Below, in pieces: positions 1 through 10,499 of a stretch of 64,000 nucleotides of DNA. The notes under the pieces are model-generated. The model had not been told where the DNA came from. It made no database searches and saw only the letters and a list, made by a program, of their open reading frames with translations. The number at the start of each line of letters is the position of its first letter. Within the stretch, counting starts at the first letter, position 1. Position numbers and translations under genes: made by a program. The DNA is from Canna indica (lineage: Eukaryota; Streptophyta; Magnoliopsida; Zingiberales; Cannaceae): contig CP136892.1 of the NCBI GenBank assembly GCA_034359265.1, positions 84,312,001 to 84,376,000 of the forward strand, read 5' to 3'.

Positions 1-281
1 AAGAAAAAATTTCATGTGGTGGGTATGAAATTTGAATCAAGAGTACGTCTTATATGCATCGTGTCTGTATATAGTACAGGATATGAGATGTCTCGGACGA
101 TGATGCCTCCTTGAATCTCGTAGGGATATGCTCATAATGAATCAAGATCTATCCCAAAAATATTGAGTTCATTACTGTCGAATTCCTGATAATTGATAAT
201 TACATGGACGTCATTGTATGTTCGGATTGAATAGTGTTTGATTTGACTTGAGTTTGATTCATGAGTGTGAGCACTTCTAGG
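1..281. other. AT-rich spacer, no gene seen
   Basis: No open frame of note, RNA gene or repeat is seen. Its last 8 bases (274-281, CTTCTAGG) are the left target duplication of the adjoining hAT-type element. Confidence 0.6.
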
Positions 282-953
282 TAGGGATGATAATATTACC
301 CGTACCCACAGATACCCGCGGATATTTACCCGATATGGGTCGGGTATGGTAAATATATTATACCCACGGGTAACGGTACGGGTATAAATTTTTACCCATT
401 TAATAAAGGGGTACGGGTATGGATACTATACTATCCACACCCGCGGATACCCGCTATCCGCCAATATATATGAAAAATTAAATTTATAATTTTATATATT
501 ATTATTTAATGGAAAATTTAAAAATAAATCTAAATATAATATATTTTTAGGGATATCAATTTTCAATTTTAATTGAAAGTACCTTGATTTTAAATTTAAT
601 TTTGATTTTAAATTTAATGTTGCATAAATGATTATTGATATTTCTTAAGGTAATTTTATGATTTAGAATTTAATTGTTACGTAGTTTATTTTATGGATTA
701 ATGTTTCTCAACCAAATTATTAATAGTGGTGAAATGAGAATCATTGGTGGTATACTATTATAATAAAATAAAAATTCTTGTCATATATTAAATGGGTATC
801 CGCGAATATCCGCGGGTATCAATTACCTGCGAGGGTGCGGGTGATGGATATCCATCGCGGGTGCGGGTGCGGGTACGGGAGACGAGTTTAGTAAACCGGT
901 GCAGGTGCGGGTGTGGCACTATCCGCTCCGAACCCGCCCCGTTGACATCCCTA
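282..953. mobile_element. hAT-type non-autonomous DNA element, 672 bp
   Basis: The element starts TAGGGATGATAATATT and ends TTGACATCCCTA, so the outermost 8 bp are an inverted repeat (TAGGGATG). It is flanked by an exact 8-bp duplication, CTTCTAGG, at 274-281 and 954-961. An 8-bp duplication with TAGGGRTG-type ends is characteristic of the hAT superfamily. Both subterminal zones are rich in CGGGTAY/ACCCGYG motifs in opposite orientations, and the middle is AT-rich. No transposase is encoded; the short open frames near 790-1020 are by-products of the GC-rich subterminal repeat. Confidence 0.85.
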
Positions 954-1081
954 CTTCTAGGCATGATCCAACCGAGTTCAAAGTGTTTGTCCATTTCAGA
1001 AGTTATTATAGATTTTGAGTAAAAATCATTAAAGACATTTGCCCAAAAGTCTCAAATAGCTTCATATTTTTTTAAAAAAAT

Positions 1082-1470
1082 AATTTTAATTCATGCAATA
1101 ATTTTTTATGATAAAAAAGTGTTTAAGATCTAAACAAATATTTTGAATTAAAGACTTTTGCATAAAGTATGCAATAATTTTATAAGTCTAAAAATAAAAA
1201 TTTTAATTCATAAAATATTTTATATGGTATAAAACATATGCTAGCGTCTAAAAAAATTATTTTGGACTAAAATAATTTAGTATTTTCAATATAAATTTAA
1301 TTTTATATGATTTGTTCAAAAGTCTTTAACATGTTACAAACTTTTACCCAAAGCCTGGAGTAGTTAATTTCAAAAAATTAATTTTAATTCATGAAATATA
1401 TATTTTATATATATAATGGGTGCTATGATCTAAAAGAATATTTTAGACCAAAATATTTTATTATTTTATA
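1082..1470 (+). repeat. Three diverged tandem units in AT-rich DNA
   Basis: The phrase TTTTAATTCATR-AA recurs near 1083, 1200 and 1382. Each time it is followed by an AT-rich run, then a GATCTAAA or GTCTAAAA word, then ATATTTTGRA/ATTTTRGA. Spacing is uneven (about 117 and 182 bp), so these are decayed repeats rather than a clean array. Function unknown. Confidence 0.4.
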
Positions 1471-1564
1471 CTTAGGATCAAAATATTTTAATTTTATATA
1501 TACTTAGAACTAAAGTCTCTAATATTTTCGAGATTTTTGGTCCAATTTTTTTTAAAGACCGATA

Positions 1565-1567
<3 letters not shown>

Positions 1568-1606
<39 letters not shown>
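1568..1606. repeat. (TA)n microsatellite
   Basis: An uninterrupted alternating TA tract of about 39 bp. Similar tracts lie at about 4411-4428, 7712-7732, 33422-33466 and 44704-44738. Confidence 0.95.
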
Positions 1607-1609
<3 letters not shown>

Positions 1610-3280
1610 GCATTGTTTAAATTTGTTTTTGACAAAAGTCTTTATAATTGTATAGACTTTTGCAAATGTGGTAGAATGAATATTATTAAAATTTAGTTTT
1701 GAATTTCATCTTAATACTCGATCTGATTAGACCAAAACCCAAATCCGAATTATTAGCACCAATCTTCATCATATATATGGACATTGAACGAAGGCCCAAA
1801 CACTTAAACCCATACACATCAGAAAGACAGAAACCATCATCGTCTAGCTGTTGATATGATATCAGAAATAATGGCTCTGAAAACATAGCAGAAAGATGGC
1901 TTCAGTACGACTCAGCTGCTCTCTTTTCACAATTTGGATATGATGATATCTATTATGGCATTACAAGACACACAAATCAATATGTCATTTCACCAACTTC
2001 TGGAATCATAATTTGTAATGTTCTGCTGATACTGACAGCATTATGTCCTGGGCATCTACCTCTATCCACAAATGCTTGCTGAATAATGCTATCACTTAAT
2101 TTCTTAGCCGGTATTTGACTGCAATTGGGATGTCTTTGTTGGAAACTATTCAATATATCCTGAAATGAGAAACAAGACGGTCAATGTTCAAAAGAATTAT
2201 TTGAACTCTCAGGAGTCATCTTTAACATTTTCTTAATAATAATTGGTACAGCTTTATGTTGACCAACTCAGTTTGAGTTAAAGACATCAGAGTTTGATCT
2301 TGAAGCTGACAAAAACCAGCCCTTCACAATTGATCTTATGATAACCATCATTTCTTAATTAATTTTAGGAAATTTCATTTTAAGATCAAAATAAAATTTC
2401 ATATAGAGAATAGATTTCCAGAATCATGTTTGCAATTGCATGCAGATGTTGGTTATCGCCAATGGATCGATCAACAACTATTGAATCAACTATTTCTAGA
2501 TCAATTAAGTCTATTTGATTAATTCCGGTCAATCGGTGAACAAGAATAGTAATAAATATATAAATCCTGAACGATATTGATATCAGCAACGTTGCAAGTC
2601 GACGTTGAATATTGGTCAAAGACAGCTCACACAAATTTTAATCAGTCCATGCAAGTCGACGTTGAACTAATCAATCCACGTTAATATATCCAACTTCTAC
2701 ATCAACCAGAATTATTTTTCTACTTAATTTTTAGATCGTGTATATATATAGTAAGAAATCTAATAGATCAAGTGGTATAATATAAACGATAAAGATTATG
2801 TAGCATAAATTTTGAAACTAAATTAATCAATAAAAAATTAGATAGATGATGATCTTCTATCATTTAAGAGGATATGCAGTCTCTAGACCGGGCCATTTTA
2901 GGCTTGGTCCGGCCTAATAAAATCGCGTTCGGATGAGTATTATCATGTATGGTTGTTATGGGGTCGACCTCATAAGGGTCGGGCCAAGTGCTATTGTACC
3001 GGCCCGATAGCTCGATAAATACCACTGGGGTCGGGTATTAACGGGGTTAAAGTCAGTTTTGTGTGCGTATATTTTCTTTTCTTATGCCTTGAGCGGATGT
3101 AGTAGTTAAATGCAAAGTCAATTTTTTTTTCAAAATACATATATAAAAAGATAGTTATATATATATATATATACATTTTTTTATCAAACATGAAATAATA
3201 AGTTTCAAAATGACAAAAATTGGAACTGCAAAAAGAAAATTATCAAAATCTAAATTAATTTTGATAGTCTATCCTTAATG

Positions 3281-3730
3281 CCCTTGTATGTTGCTTTAAC
3301 AAAAATATAATATTATTCAATATATTTTTTGGTGGAACGACACTTAACACAAAAAATATATATTTTAACGTCTTTCACTTATCTCCTCTCTTCTTCCCCA
3401 CTGTCGTTGGTATCGGTACCTTGAGGACCTTCAAAATCTCTTTCCTCCTCCCTATAAGATTCTAGGTGCAGTGTTAGAAATTCATGGAAGCTAGGGTTCG
3501 AAGAAAGAAGAAAAGAGATGAGAGAAGATGATAGAAAAATGTTGAAGAAGGATTTGAGTTTTATTTTGACTCTAATTGGTCAGAGATCGACAATGATGAG
3601 AAAGGAGAAGATGCCAGTGGATGGATATCTGCGTAGTCTAAGAACAGACGATCAAAAAAAAATTGTGCTCAATACACTATTTCACCAAAACATAATAATA
3701 TTGTATTATTGCTAAAGCAACATACATGGG
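3281..3730. mobile_element. MITE-like inverted-repeat element, about 450 bp
   Basis: The ends are complementary over about 75 bp with mismatches. The left arm opens CCCTTGTATGTTGCTTTA and the right arm closes TAAAGCAACATACATGGG. Inside the arms the sequence changes to a purine-rich stretch (about 3490-3650). I could not find a convincing target duplication, so the superfamily is undecided. A 65-codon open frame at 3518-3715 runs into the right arm and resembles no family I know. Confidence 0.55.
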
Positions 3731-4444
3731 TATTAGCCAACTGTGACTAGCAGAGTTGGTGACAACATCTTAAAGTTGCCTAGGGTCTTCTTTGTATGAA
3801 TTTTCCACCTTGTGTGGAACTATTGACAAAAAAAAACATGGGTATTAGAGATATACCGTCAAAATTGATTCTAGTTTTTGTAAATTTTTTCCTATATTTT
3901 TTGTTGTTGTCATTTTAGAATTTATAATCCCGAGTTTGATAAAAAGTTGTTATATATATTTATCTCAATCTTTTTCGTCTATGAATTGTTGTATAAATAT
4001 TAAAGTTAAAGAATTAATCTGAAACATTAAGTTTGTAAATTTCAATGCAACAAATTTGTTTCTACATAATTCCATGCACAAATCATGAATCAAATTCCTC
4101 ACTTAATTGGTTTGTTATAATGATAAACTCACAACTAAGCATAATATGATCAGACATGCACTGCTTATTGATGAAGAACACCTTGCTAGTATAAATGTCA
4201 CTAGCTACTCTAGGATATAATTAATAATATATACACCAAAAATCAACCATTAAAAGACCGGTTTTCTCCATATAAATTTGGGTGTCTTGTGATTTCATTT
4301 CATTACTGCCAAATAAAAAAACAACTCTAATTTTGTGATTGAATTGCAAAAAAGCAAACTAACTCAACAATTCAATCCCACATTTATAAGTAAAAATAAA
4401 ATAAACTTTATATATATATATATATATAATAATTAAAGGAAATA
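3731..4444. other. 3' flank of the U-box gene
   Basis: AT-rich spacer with a TA microsatellite at about 4411-4428. It should contain the 3' UTR of the minus-strand U-box gene that ends at 4445. No other gene seen. Confidence 0.5.
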
Positions 4445-5776
4445 TCAAAGCTTTTTGACTCCCTTAAAATCCATGATATCAACGCACTCATCATCTCTCC
4501 CCTTCAATCCATTCAATAACCTCAGAAGACTCGTCGCCTTCTCCTTCGTCGCCTCGCTGCACCCAATCTGCAGCAGAAGCAGCAGCTTCTGAAACGCCCC
4601 TACTTGTAATGCCTCGTGCAAACACCTTCTTCTCCCTTCTTCTTCTCCTTCCTCATCGCCATGCTTCTTGCAGAGCTTCCACAGCGCCGACACCACGAAC
4701 TCGGTCGCCACGTCCGACACCCGGAACATCTTCTTCACCAGCACCGGAATCGCCAGCGCGTGGCCGCACGCCGCCTCCCTGCCGCTCTCGCAGCTCAGCA
4801 GCCCCTCCAACACCGCGAGCGCCTTCTCGCACATGCCCTTCTCCACGTGGTCCACCAGGACCTCTATGACCGCCGGCATCAGTCCCAGCTCCACCGCTCT
4901 CGGCCCCGTCCCCGCCGCGTCGTGGTTGACCAGGTGGAAGATCGCCATCAGCGCGGCCTTCATTGCCTGAGGAGAGATGGGCTCCTTCACCAGCTTCGCC
5001 AGCGCTTCCACCAGCCCCTCGGTGCCGGCTATGGCGTCGGCTCGCGCCGAGCCGCTCGATGATGCGAGGAGCTCCTTCGCCATTAGCGCCGCATTCAGCC
5101 GCGCCGCCAGGGTGCCGCGCTTCAAGATCGAGACGAGGCGACTTAACGACTCCGGCGAACAAAGTCGGGAGGCGGATTCTTCATCCGGCGGCGGCAGCAT
5201 CGCCAATGCCGCTAAGATATCCTTCGAGAACTCTTCCGACGAGTCACCGGCAGCGAACGCGGCGAAGGTTGCGGCCAAAACCCGACTCGCGCCGTTCGAC
5301 GCGAAGCAGCGCAGGTTCCGCTCGCTCTCCCTCCCCAGGCTGTTGACCTTCTCCAGCAGCCGGCCGCACCGGATGGCGTCGCGGCGCCGGGTGGCAGCGG
5401 CGAGCTGGGACATGATCTCCTCGACCTGGGTTGCGGTGACCGGGATCTTGGGCGTGGGGATCCGCTCGATTCCGGAGGCCCGGTTGGCGTCGCACCAGTC
5501 TTGGATCATCTTCCTGATGGAGTGGTTGGGGATGAGGAACTCCTCGTTTCTCAGCGGCTGGTTCGTGACCGGGCACGTCGTCTTCCCGTGCTCGAGCCAG
5601 GTCTCGATGCTCTGCCGGTCGTAGGTGATCCCGGTCGAGGCCGTGACCGGGTCTTTCATCAGGTCTAAAGAAACCGGGCATCTGAAGTGGGCCGGAATGG
5701 AGATCTCGGCGGCGGAAGTCCTCTTCATTTGCTTGGTCTTTAAGCTGGTTTTACGGCTTCTCCATGGCAGGGCCAT
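4445..5776 (-). CDS. U-box E3 ubiquitin ligase, PUB20/21-like, intronless
   Basis: A single-exon protein of 443 residues. The U-box lies at about residues 27-95: it starts IPAHFRCPVSLDLMKDPVT, continues TYDRQSIETWLEHG and ends IRKMIQDWC. U-boxes recruit a ubiquitin-charged E2 without zinc. The rest (about 110-430) is alanine- and leucine-rich helical sequence of the ARM-repeat type, the usual substrate- or receptor-binding part of plant PUB proteins. Size, lack of introns and the short basic N-terminus fit the PUB20-PUB24 class, involved in defence and stress signalling; that role is inferred from the family. The start at 5776 is the first ATG of the frame, and the N-terminus MALPWRS is conserved in the pseudogene at 9621. 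The gene is GC-rich against an AT-rich background. A 5' UTR of roughly 95 nt is implied by the TATA box at 5898-5905. Confidence 0.93.
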   Translation of the reverse strand: MALPWRSRKTSLKTKQMKRTSAAEISIPAHFRCPVSLDLMKDPVTASTGITYDRQSIETWLEHGKTTCPVTNQPLRNEEFLIPNHSIRKMIQDWCDANRASGIERIPTPKIPVTATQVEEIMSQLAAATRRRDAIRCGRLLEKVNSLGRESERNLRCFASNGASRVLAATFAAFAAGDSSEEFSKDILAALAMLPPPDEESASRLCSPESLSRLVSILKRGTLAARLNAALMAKELLASSSGSARADAIAGTEGLVEALAKLVKEPISPQAMKAALMAIFHLVNHDAAGTGPRAVELGLMPAVIEVLVDHVEKGMCEKALAVLEGLLSCESGREAACGHALAIPVLVKKMFRVSDVATEFVVSALWKLCKKHGDEEGEEEGRRRCLHEALQVGAFQKLLLLLQIGCSEATKEKATSLLRLLNGLKGRDDECVDIMDFKGVKKL

Positions 5777-5817
5777 ATATATGAACGGAGCAAAAAACTT
5801 GCTTTAACTTGGAAGAA

Positions 5818-5853
5818 GGAGGAGGAGGAGGAGGAGGAGGAGGAGGAGGAGGA
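5818..5853. repeat. (GGA)n tract in the U-box 5' leader
   Basis: About 12 GGA units, reading as TCC repeats in the minus-strand transcript and lying 42-77 nt upstream of the ATG at 5776. The equivalent place in copy 2 (about 9648-9670) has only a few GAA/GGA units, so the tract expanded in copy 1. CT/TCC leaders are common in plant 5' UTRs. Confidence 0.8.
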
Positions 5854-5897
5854 CTAAGAAGAAGAAGAAATAGAGAGTGGGGAAGGGAAGGCGAAGT

Positions 5898-5905
5898 CTT
5901 TATAG
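5898..5905 (-). promoter_or_regulatory. Probable TATA box of the U-box gene
   Basis: The minus strand reads CTATAAAG about 122 nt upstream of the start codon. It is conserved in copy 2 at 9722-9729, which supports it as the core promoter element. Confidence 0.55.
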
Positions 5906-6650
5906 GCTAAATTTGGAGGGAGGGAATTGTTCTAAGATTTAGTAAGAACGTTGACCGTTGAATTTTGAATCTTTAAACCGCGGGGGGAAGAGAAACGACA
6001 GTCATAAATTAAATTGGGATGTTGAACCGGTTGACTACCGGCTCAACTTGCGAGTCGACGGACCGGCGTGCCGGCTCGGTCGAGATGAAGTAATGAAACA
6101 AAATAAAATGGAAATATGCGATTAAGTCCAAGTCCAAGTCCAAGTAAAACATGTGGTTTAAGAAATGGCCCGGGCTTTTAATTAATGATAAGATGTGTGG
6201 AGTCAACGTGGTCATAGTCTTTATTCTCGTGTTCAACGTAAATACATTTATAGGTAAAAGTAGGCAATCTCCACGTATGGGTATAAATTATGGGTTGGCC
6301 TGTTTAGGGTACGAGAGACCAAACTTTTCAAGGGCTCTTTTGGTGGAATATAAATCACTCGTCATTCTAATTGAGTAATTGTACCTACCATTTCAGCATT
6401 GCAATTTATACCGGCCGGCTCGACCGGTTCAACCTAACTTATTAACTTTATGTTGGTCCGAGTTAATATTGTTTTCGGCGATGTAGATGCCTGTCAGTAT
6501 ATATATTATACGGAGATTCTAACGTTGGTGTCCGAGTTAACCTACTTTATAGATTCTAAATTTATTGAATCTGACGTTAAATTATTAAAAAGTGAGCAAA
6601 TGAGCCAAGTTTTAATATTAATACTTAAAGAGTTTGTTTGTTTCGCAAAT

Positions 6651-6821
6651 TTTTACTACCCATTTGATGGAATAATTGAACCATCAACTTTATATGTCAA
6701 TCTATTGATCTAATTTTATAAAATGCTCAAGTTGAAGTTGATGATAATACATTCATCAAGCCTTACAAGCCAACACAACATCCAATATACTTTCAATATG
6801 AGACTAAACTAGAGTATTGCA
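6651..6821 (-). repeat. TRIM 3' LTR
   Basis: A 171-bp direct repeat of 7011-7177, with scattered substitutions. It is the downstream LTR on the minus strand and sits beside the polypurine tract at 6822-6833. Confidence 0.85.
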
Positions 6822-7010
6822 ATCTTCCCCACTTATATCTTGATGTCCTCGTCAAGATCCAACTCGTGTCTAACACATAGCTCAGAATCAAACCCAAGTG
6901 GACGGCATGTGAGGCCTAGTCTACTAGCGACTCCACCCCATCACTCGGGCATTCATTTCTCACGTAGGCTCCCTCACCATGCCTAGGACTAGGTGCTGCT
7001 CTGATACAAT

Positions 7011-7177
7011 TTTTACGACCCGCATGATGGGATAACTGGCCCACCAATTTCATAAACCGACCTATTGACCTAATTAAAATATTCAAGCTAAAGTTGATGA
7101 TAATACATCCATCAAGTCTTATAAACCAACACAACATTCAATATACTTCTAATGTGAAACTAAATTAGGATATTACA
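7011..7177 (-). repeat. TRIM 5' LTR
   Basis: A 167-bp LTR, upstream on the minus strand, followed within 2-3 nt by the tRNA primer-binding site. The two LTRs are noticeably diverged, so the insertion is not very young. Confidence 0.85.
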
Positions 7178-8159
7178 CAAATTATCTAAAATAGTACAAA
7201 TTATACAAGACAGTAGAAGTAACAATCCTATATTCATTTCATGCAGCATTGGACAAACAAGTTTAATATCGTTGCCACTTTGTCATCGCAACCATGACGT
7301 TAGATGACAGGTGCTAGGTGGAAACAATGAGTCGCTTAAGCTTTGAGGTAGATCAAGAGGATTGTAATAATTGTAGTTACAAGAAAAGAGTGTTATTGTA
7401 CTATTCTAGGAATGATTTTTGTTATATTCATAATAATTTTTTTAGAAACAAACACTAGACAATAACTATTATCCTCAAAATAACGTGAAATGAATGGATC
7501 CCAATTTTTAATTCAACACTAAAATTGTAACAATATAATAATTGGAATGTAAAATTATTATTATCATATTAAAAAATATATAATAAAGTCACACAATCAA
7601 TCTTGTTGACAAATTGTCTTTTTTGTAAACAAAAAAATCTTGTTGACAAATTCAGGCTTCATCTAGAACTTCTTATTAATTATACCCGAAGAAATAAATT
7701 TTTTGACTAAACCATATATATATATATATATATAATTAATTCGTTTGATAGAATTCTGAAAACTCTTTTATTTAAAATATTGTTGGTGGATTGTTCCAAG
7801 ATTAACTTTCAAGCAAATAAATAGAAGATTCCAAAGTCTAATTTTCATATCACAAGAGTGCAGAGGATTAACACGAAGTGCATGAAAATCATGTGAATCG
7901 GGAAAGACTTGAGATGGTTCAATTAATGACCTGGCACAAGGTTAATCTTGTTTTTTCCTAGACTTTTACAAAATATATTAGATGTTATTATTAATTGTGC
8001 TATTCACGATTGGCCACGAGATTAATCTTGGTTGAATAAATTATTTGTGTATGATATTGGAATATATTATTTACCTACTTGTCAACATCTTTGATGATAA
8101 TTTCCCAATCCATGTAACAGTCTAGAGAAATTGTCATCTGAAAATTTCCTTTGGTGACA

Positions 8160-9110
8160 TTTTCTTAAATCATAACATGGAAGGAATTTTTGGATTCATA
8201 CTTTCTTAAGATTCCAAAAATACCCTCGAGTTTCGTTTCACATTTGATTTTAGACTTTTGTAACTTTTATTTTCTTCATAATTTATTTATATATTATAAA
8301 CAATACATATATCGAGTTATATTCATCGGAAAATAATAAATTTATCTTACTTGTTCCAGTTTCATACTTGGAAAATCTCTATACCTACTATATTCTCGAG
8401 AAATTCTAAATGCTATCAATAATATATAAAATAAACTCATTAAAAATATTGTAAATATTATATTTACCATTATAATTATAAAAAAATGATGAATTTATCT
8501 CACGTGTTCTAAATCTATACTTTTTAATATATTATATTTTATACTTTTGCAAAACTCTGAAATTGAATATCAAACCGAACTCGATGTCATTTTGGTAATT
8601 TTGAAAAAAGTTGTAGATATAACCGAAAAATGAAAATTGATATACAGATGTAATGTAACCAAAAAAATGAAGAAATATAAAAGTCATCTAGAATATGAAA
8701 TTGAATTTTTAATATTAAATTTCTAGATGATACGCTGGACAATTTGGTTTTCAGAGACATAATTTTCTCCCTCAATAGATTGTTGACTAGGACTATGACA
8801 GGTCAATCTGTCTTTATATAATAATATAAATATAGGAATTTATATAATAATATAAATTTTAAAAACAATCATTGATATAAAAAAAAACAAAACAAAGATC
8901 AATGACTCTCTGCTTAATTAATTATCCATTTAGTTCATCTAAAATTGTTGACACCACAATATCAATCTAATAATCAAATTATTAACATATAGTTCGTTCA
9001 CATAAATATAAATACTTACTTCTTTGTGGTTGTTATTACCATTTTGCCATTTATTTTCAATATATACATTTATCAAGTTACATTTCAGAAAATGAAAAGG
9101 ATAAAGACTA
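8160..9110. other. AT-rich segment unique to duplication copy 1
   Basis: This stretch has no counterpart in copy 2 by eye. No gene, clear inverted repeat or target duplication was found. It may be an unrecognised insertion in copy 1 or a loss from copy 2. Confidence 0.4.
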
Positions 9111-9236
9111 TTACATGATTTTGTTTATTGTGGATGGCTAAAGTGATTAAAAACATACTGATAATTAAGCAACATGAATTTTGTGAAGAAAAGGACATGA
9201 TTCAGGAGCTGGCAATGGCAGCAATAATTAATACGC

Positions 9237-9621
9237 CCGTCACGATCTGGGACACGATCTCCCCGACCTGGGTTTTGGTGGCCGGGATCTTGGGCGTGGG
9301 GATCGGCCGCTCGATCGCGGACGCCCGGTTGGCGTCGCACTAGTCTTGGATCATCTTCCTGACGGAGTGGTTGGGGACGAGGAGGTCCTTGTTTCTCAGC
9401 GGCTGGTTCGTGACCGGGCACGTCGTCTTCCCCTGTTCGAGCCAGGTCTCGATGCTCTGCCGGTCGTAGGTGATCCCGGTCGAGGCCGTGACTGGGTCTT
9501 TCATCAGGTCTGAGGAAATCGGGCATCTGAAGTGGGCCGGAATGGAGATCTCGGCGGCGGAAGTTCTCTTCATGTGTTTGGTCTTTGAGCTGGTTTTAGG
9601 GCTTCTCCATGGCAGGGCCAT
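9237..9621 (-). pseudogene. Truncated U-box gene copy (5' half only)
   Basis: A duplicate of the first ~128 codons of the gene at 4445-5776. It keeps the start MALPWRSPKTS and the U-box up to RKMIQD, and then a TGG tryptophan codon has become TAG (codon 94, about 9341-9343). Similarity continues past the stop through the PTPKIPAT segment and ceases at about 9237-9242, where duplication copy 1 ends. The ARM region is absent. A product would be at most 93 residues and lack the last helix of the U-box, so a functional ligase is unlikely. The TATA box is preserved, so the locus could still be transcribed. Confidence 0.9.
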
Positions 9622-9721
9622 GAGCGGAGCAAAAACTTGCTTAAACTTGGAAGAAGGAAGAAGAAGATGTTGGAATATTTGGGGTTTGGAGAAATTGAGA
9701 GTGGGGAAGGGAAAACAAAGT

Positions 9722-9729
9722 CTTTATAG
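9722..9729 (-). promoter_or_regulatory. TATA box retained by the U-box pseudogene
   Basis: The minus strand reads CTATAAAG, matching the element at 5898-5905 and about 100 nt upstream of the pseudogene ATG. Confidence 0.45.
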
Positions 9730-9950
9730 GCTAAAATTGGAGGGAAGGAATTGTTCAAAGATAAGAACGGTGAGCGCTGAAGTTTGAATCTTTAAACCGC
9801 GGGGAAGAAAGATCGACCATAGTCATAAATTAAATTGAGATTTCGAACCAGTTGACCACCGGCTCAACTTGCGAGTCGTCGGACTGGTGTACCAGCTCAG
9901 TCCATATGTTTGCAATTTAAGAGTTTTTTAGGTTGGTATGAACTACAAAG

Positions 9951-10499
9951 TAGAGGTGAGTATCGGTCGAATCGGATCAACTCGACCTGAATAACACGAC
10001 CCCGAATAAGGAGGTTCAAACACACACACACACCCAACCATATCCGAATAAGAACTAGGATCTCGACCCGATTAACACGAATAAGATCGGGTCCCCATTC
10101 TAATAAGCTCGAAATTTTTTAAAATTTTTTTAAAAAAATCAACATTTGTTATTTTGTTAAATAATTTTAAATATTTTAAATATTTTCATCTAAAATATTC
10201 ATTATTCTAATCTATTATAAACATATCAATTTTAAATATGATCGTCTAAAATATTCACTATTAGGAGTGGTATATCAAAGTTTCTTTTAATTTTCATTAT
10301 TACGAGCATATCAAATATTTACTATTTGAGAATATCTTTTATCTTCGGGTCGGGTATATCAAAATTTTACCCGACCCAAATTAAGGATATAAACTCCTTA
10401 AAAATTAGACCCAATCCGACCCGAATAACCCAAATAATTTGACCTGAATTAAAATTTCAAATCGAGTTATTTGGATCGGTTCAGATTTGCTCACCCCTA
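9951..10499. mobile_element. hAT-type non-autonomous DNA element, 549 bp
   Basis: Starts TAGAGGTGAGTATCGG and ends GCTCACCCCTA, with an exact 8-bp duplication CTACAAAG at 9943-9950 and 10500-10507. The subterminal zones carry ACCCGA/TCGGGT motifs. A CA microsatellite lies at 10019-10034. No transposase frame is present. It is absent from duplication copy 1. Confidence 0.85.

Larger units (their letters stand above)
962..3280. other. AT-rich intergenic DNA
   Basis: No protein or RNA gene can be supported. It holds diverged tandem repeats (1082-1470), a TA microsatellite (1568-1606) and, around 2880-3040, a stretch with repeated GGGCC/GGTCGGGCC motifs that looks like a decayed subterminal region of a DNA transposon. 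No element boundaries could be fixed there. Confidence 0.5.
6651..7177 (-). mobile_element. TRIM (terminal-repeat retrotransposon in miniature)
   Basis: A 527-bp non-coding LTR element on the minus strand. The LTRs are 6651-6821 and 7011-7177, flanked by an exact 5-bp duplication CAAAT (6646-6650 and 7178-7182). Next to the upstream LTR (7011-7177) the minus strand reads TGTATCAGAGCA at about 6997-7008, close to the initiator-methionine tRNA primer site TGGTATCAGAGC. Next to the downstream LTR it has a purine run AGTGGGGAAGAT, a fitting polypurine tract. The LTR begins TGTAATATCC on that strand. No gag or pol is present. The paralogous site in copy 2 (11520-11524) is empty, with a single CAAAT. 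Confidence 0.9.
5411..9200. repeat. Tandem duplication, copy 1 (5' half of U-box gene plus upstream DNA)
   Basis: The segment from within the U-box coding region to about 9200 matches 9237-13180 in the same orientation. Matching blocks by eye: 5411-6090 with 9237-9905; 6085-6650 with 10965-11524; 7178-7600 with 11520-12080; 7600-8160 with 12570-13080; 9115-9200 with 13115-13180. Copy 1 alone carries the TRIM (6651-7177), an expanded GGA tract (5818-5853) and about 950 bp at 8160-9110. The copies are clearly diverged, so the duplication is not recent. Confidence 0.85.

Noticed and set aside
3518..3715. Small protein gene of 65 codons
   Set aside because: It runs into the inverted arm of a MITE-like repeat and has no recognisable features.
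4609..5624. Open frames on the plus strand and other frames across the U-box gene
   Set aside because: They are by-products of GC-rich coding sequence; codon pattern and domain content support only the minus-strand gene.
9237..9621. A second functional U-box gene
   Set aside because: Premature stop at codon 94 and loss of the whole ARM region at the duplication boundary; annotated as a pseudogene.
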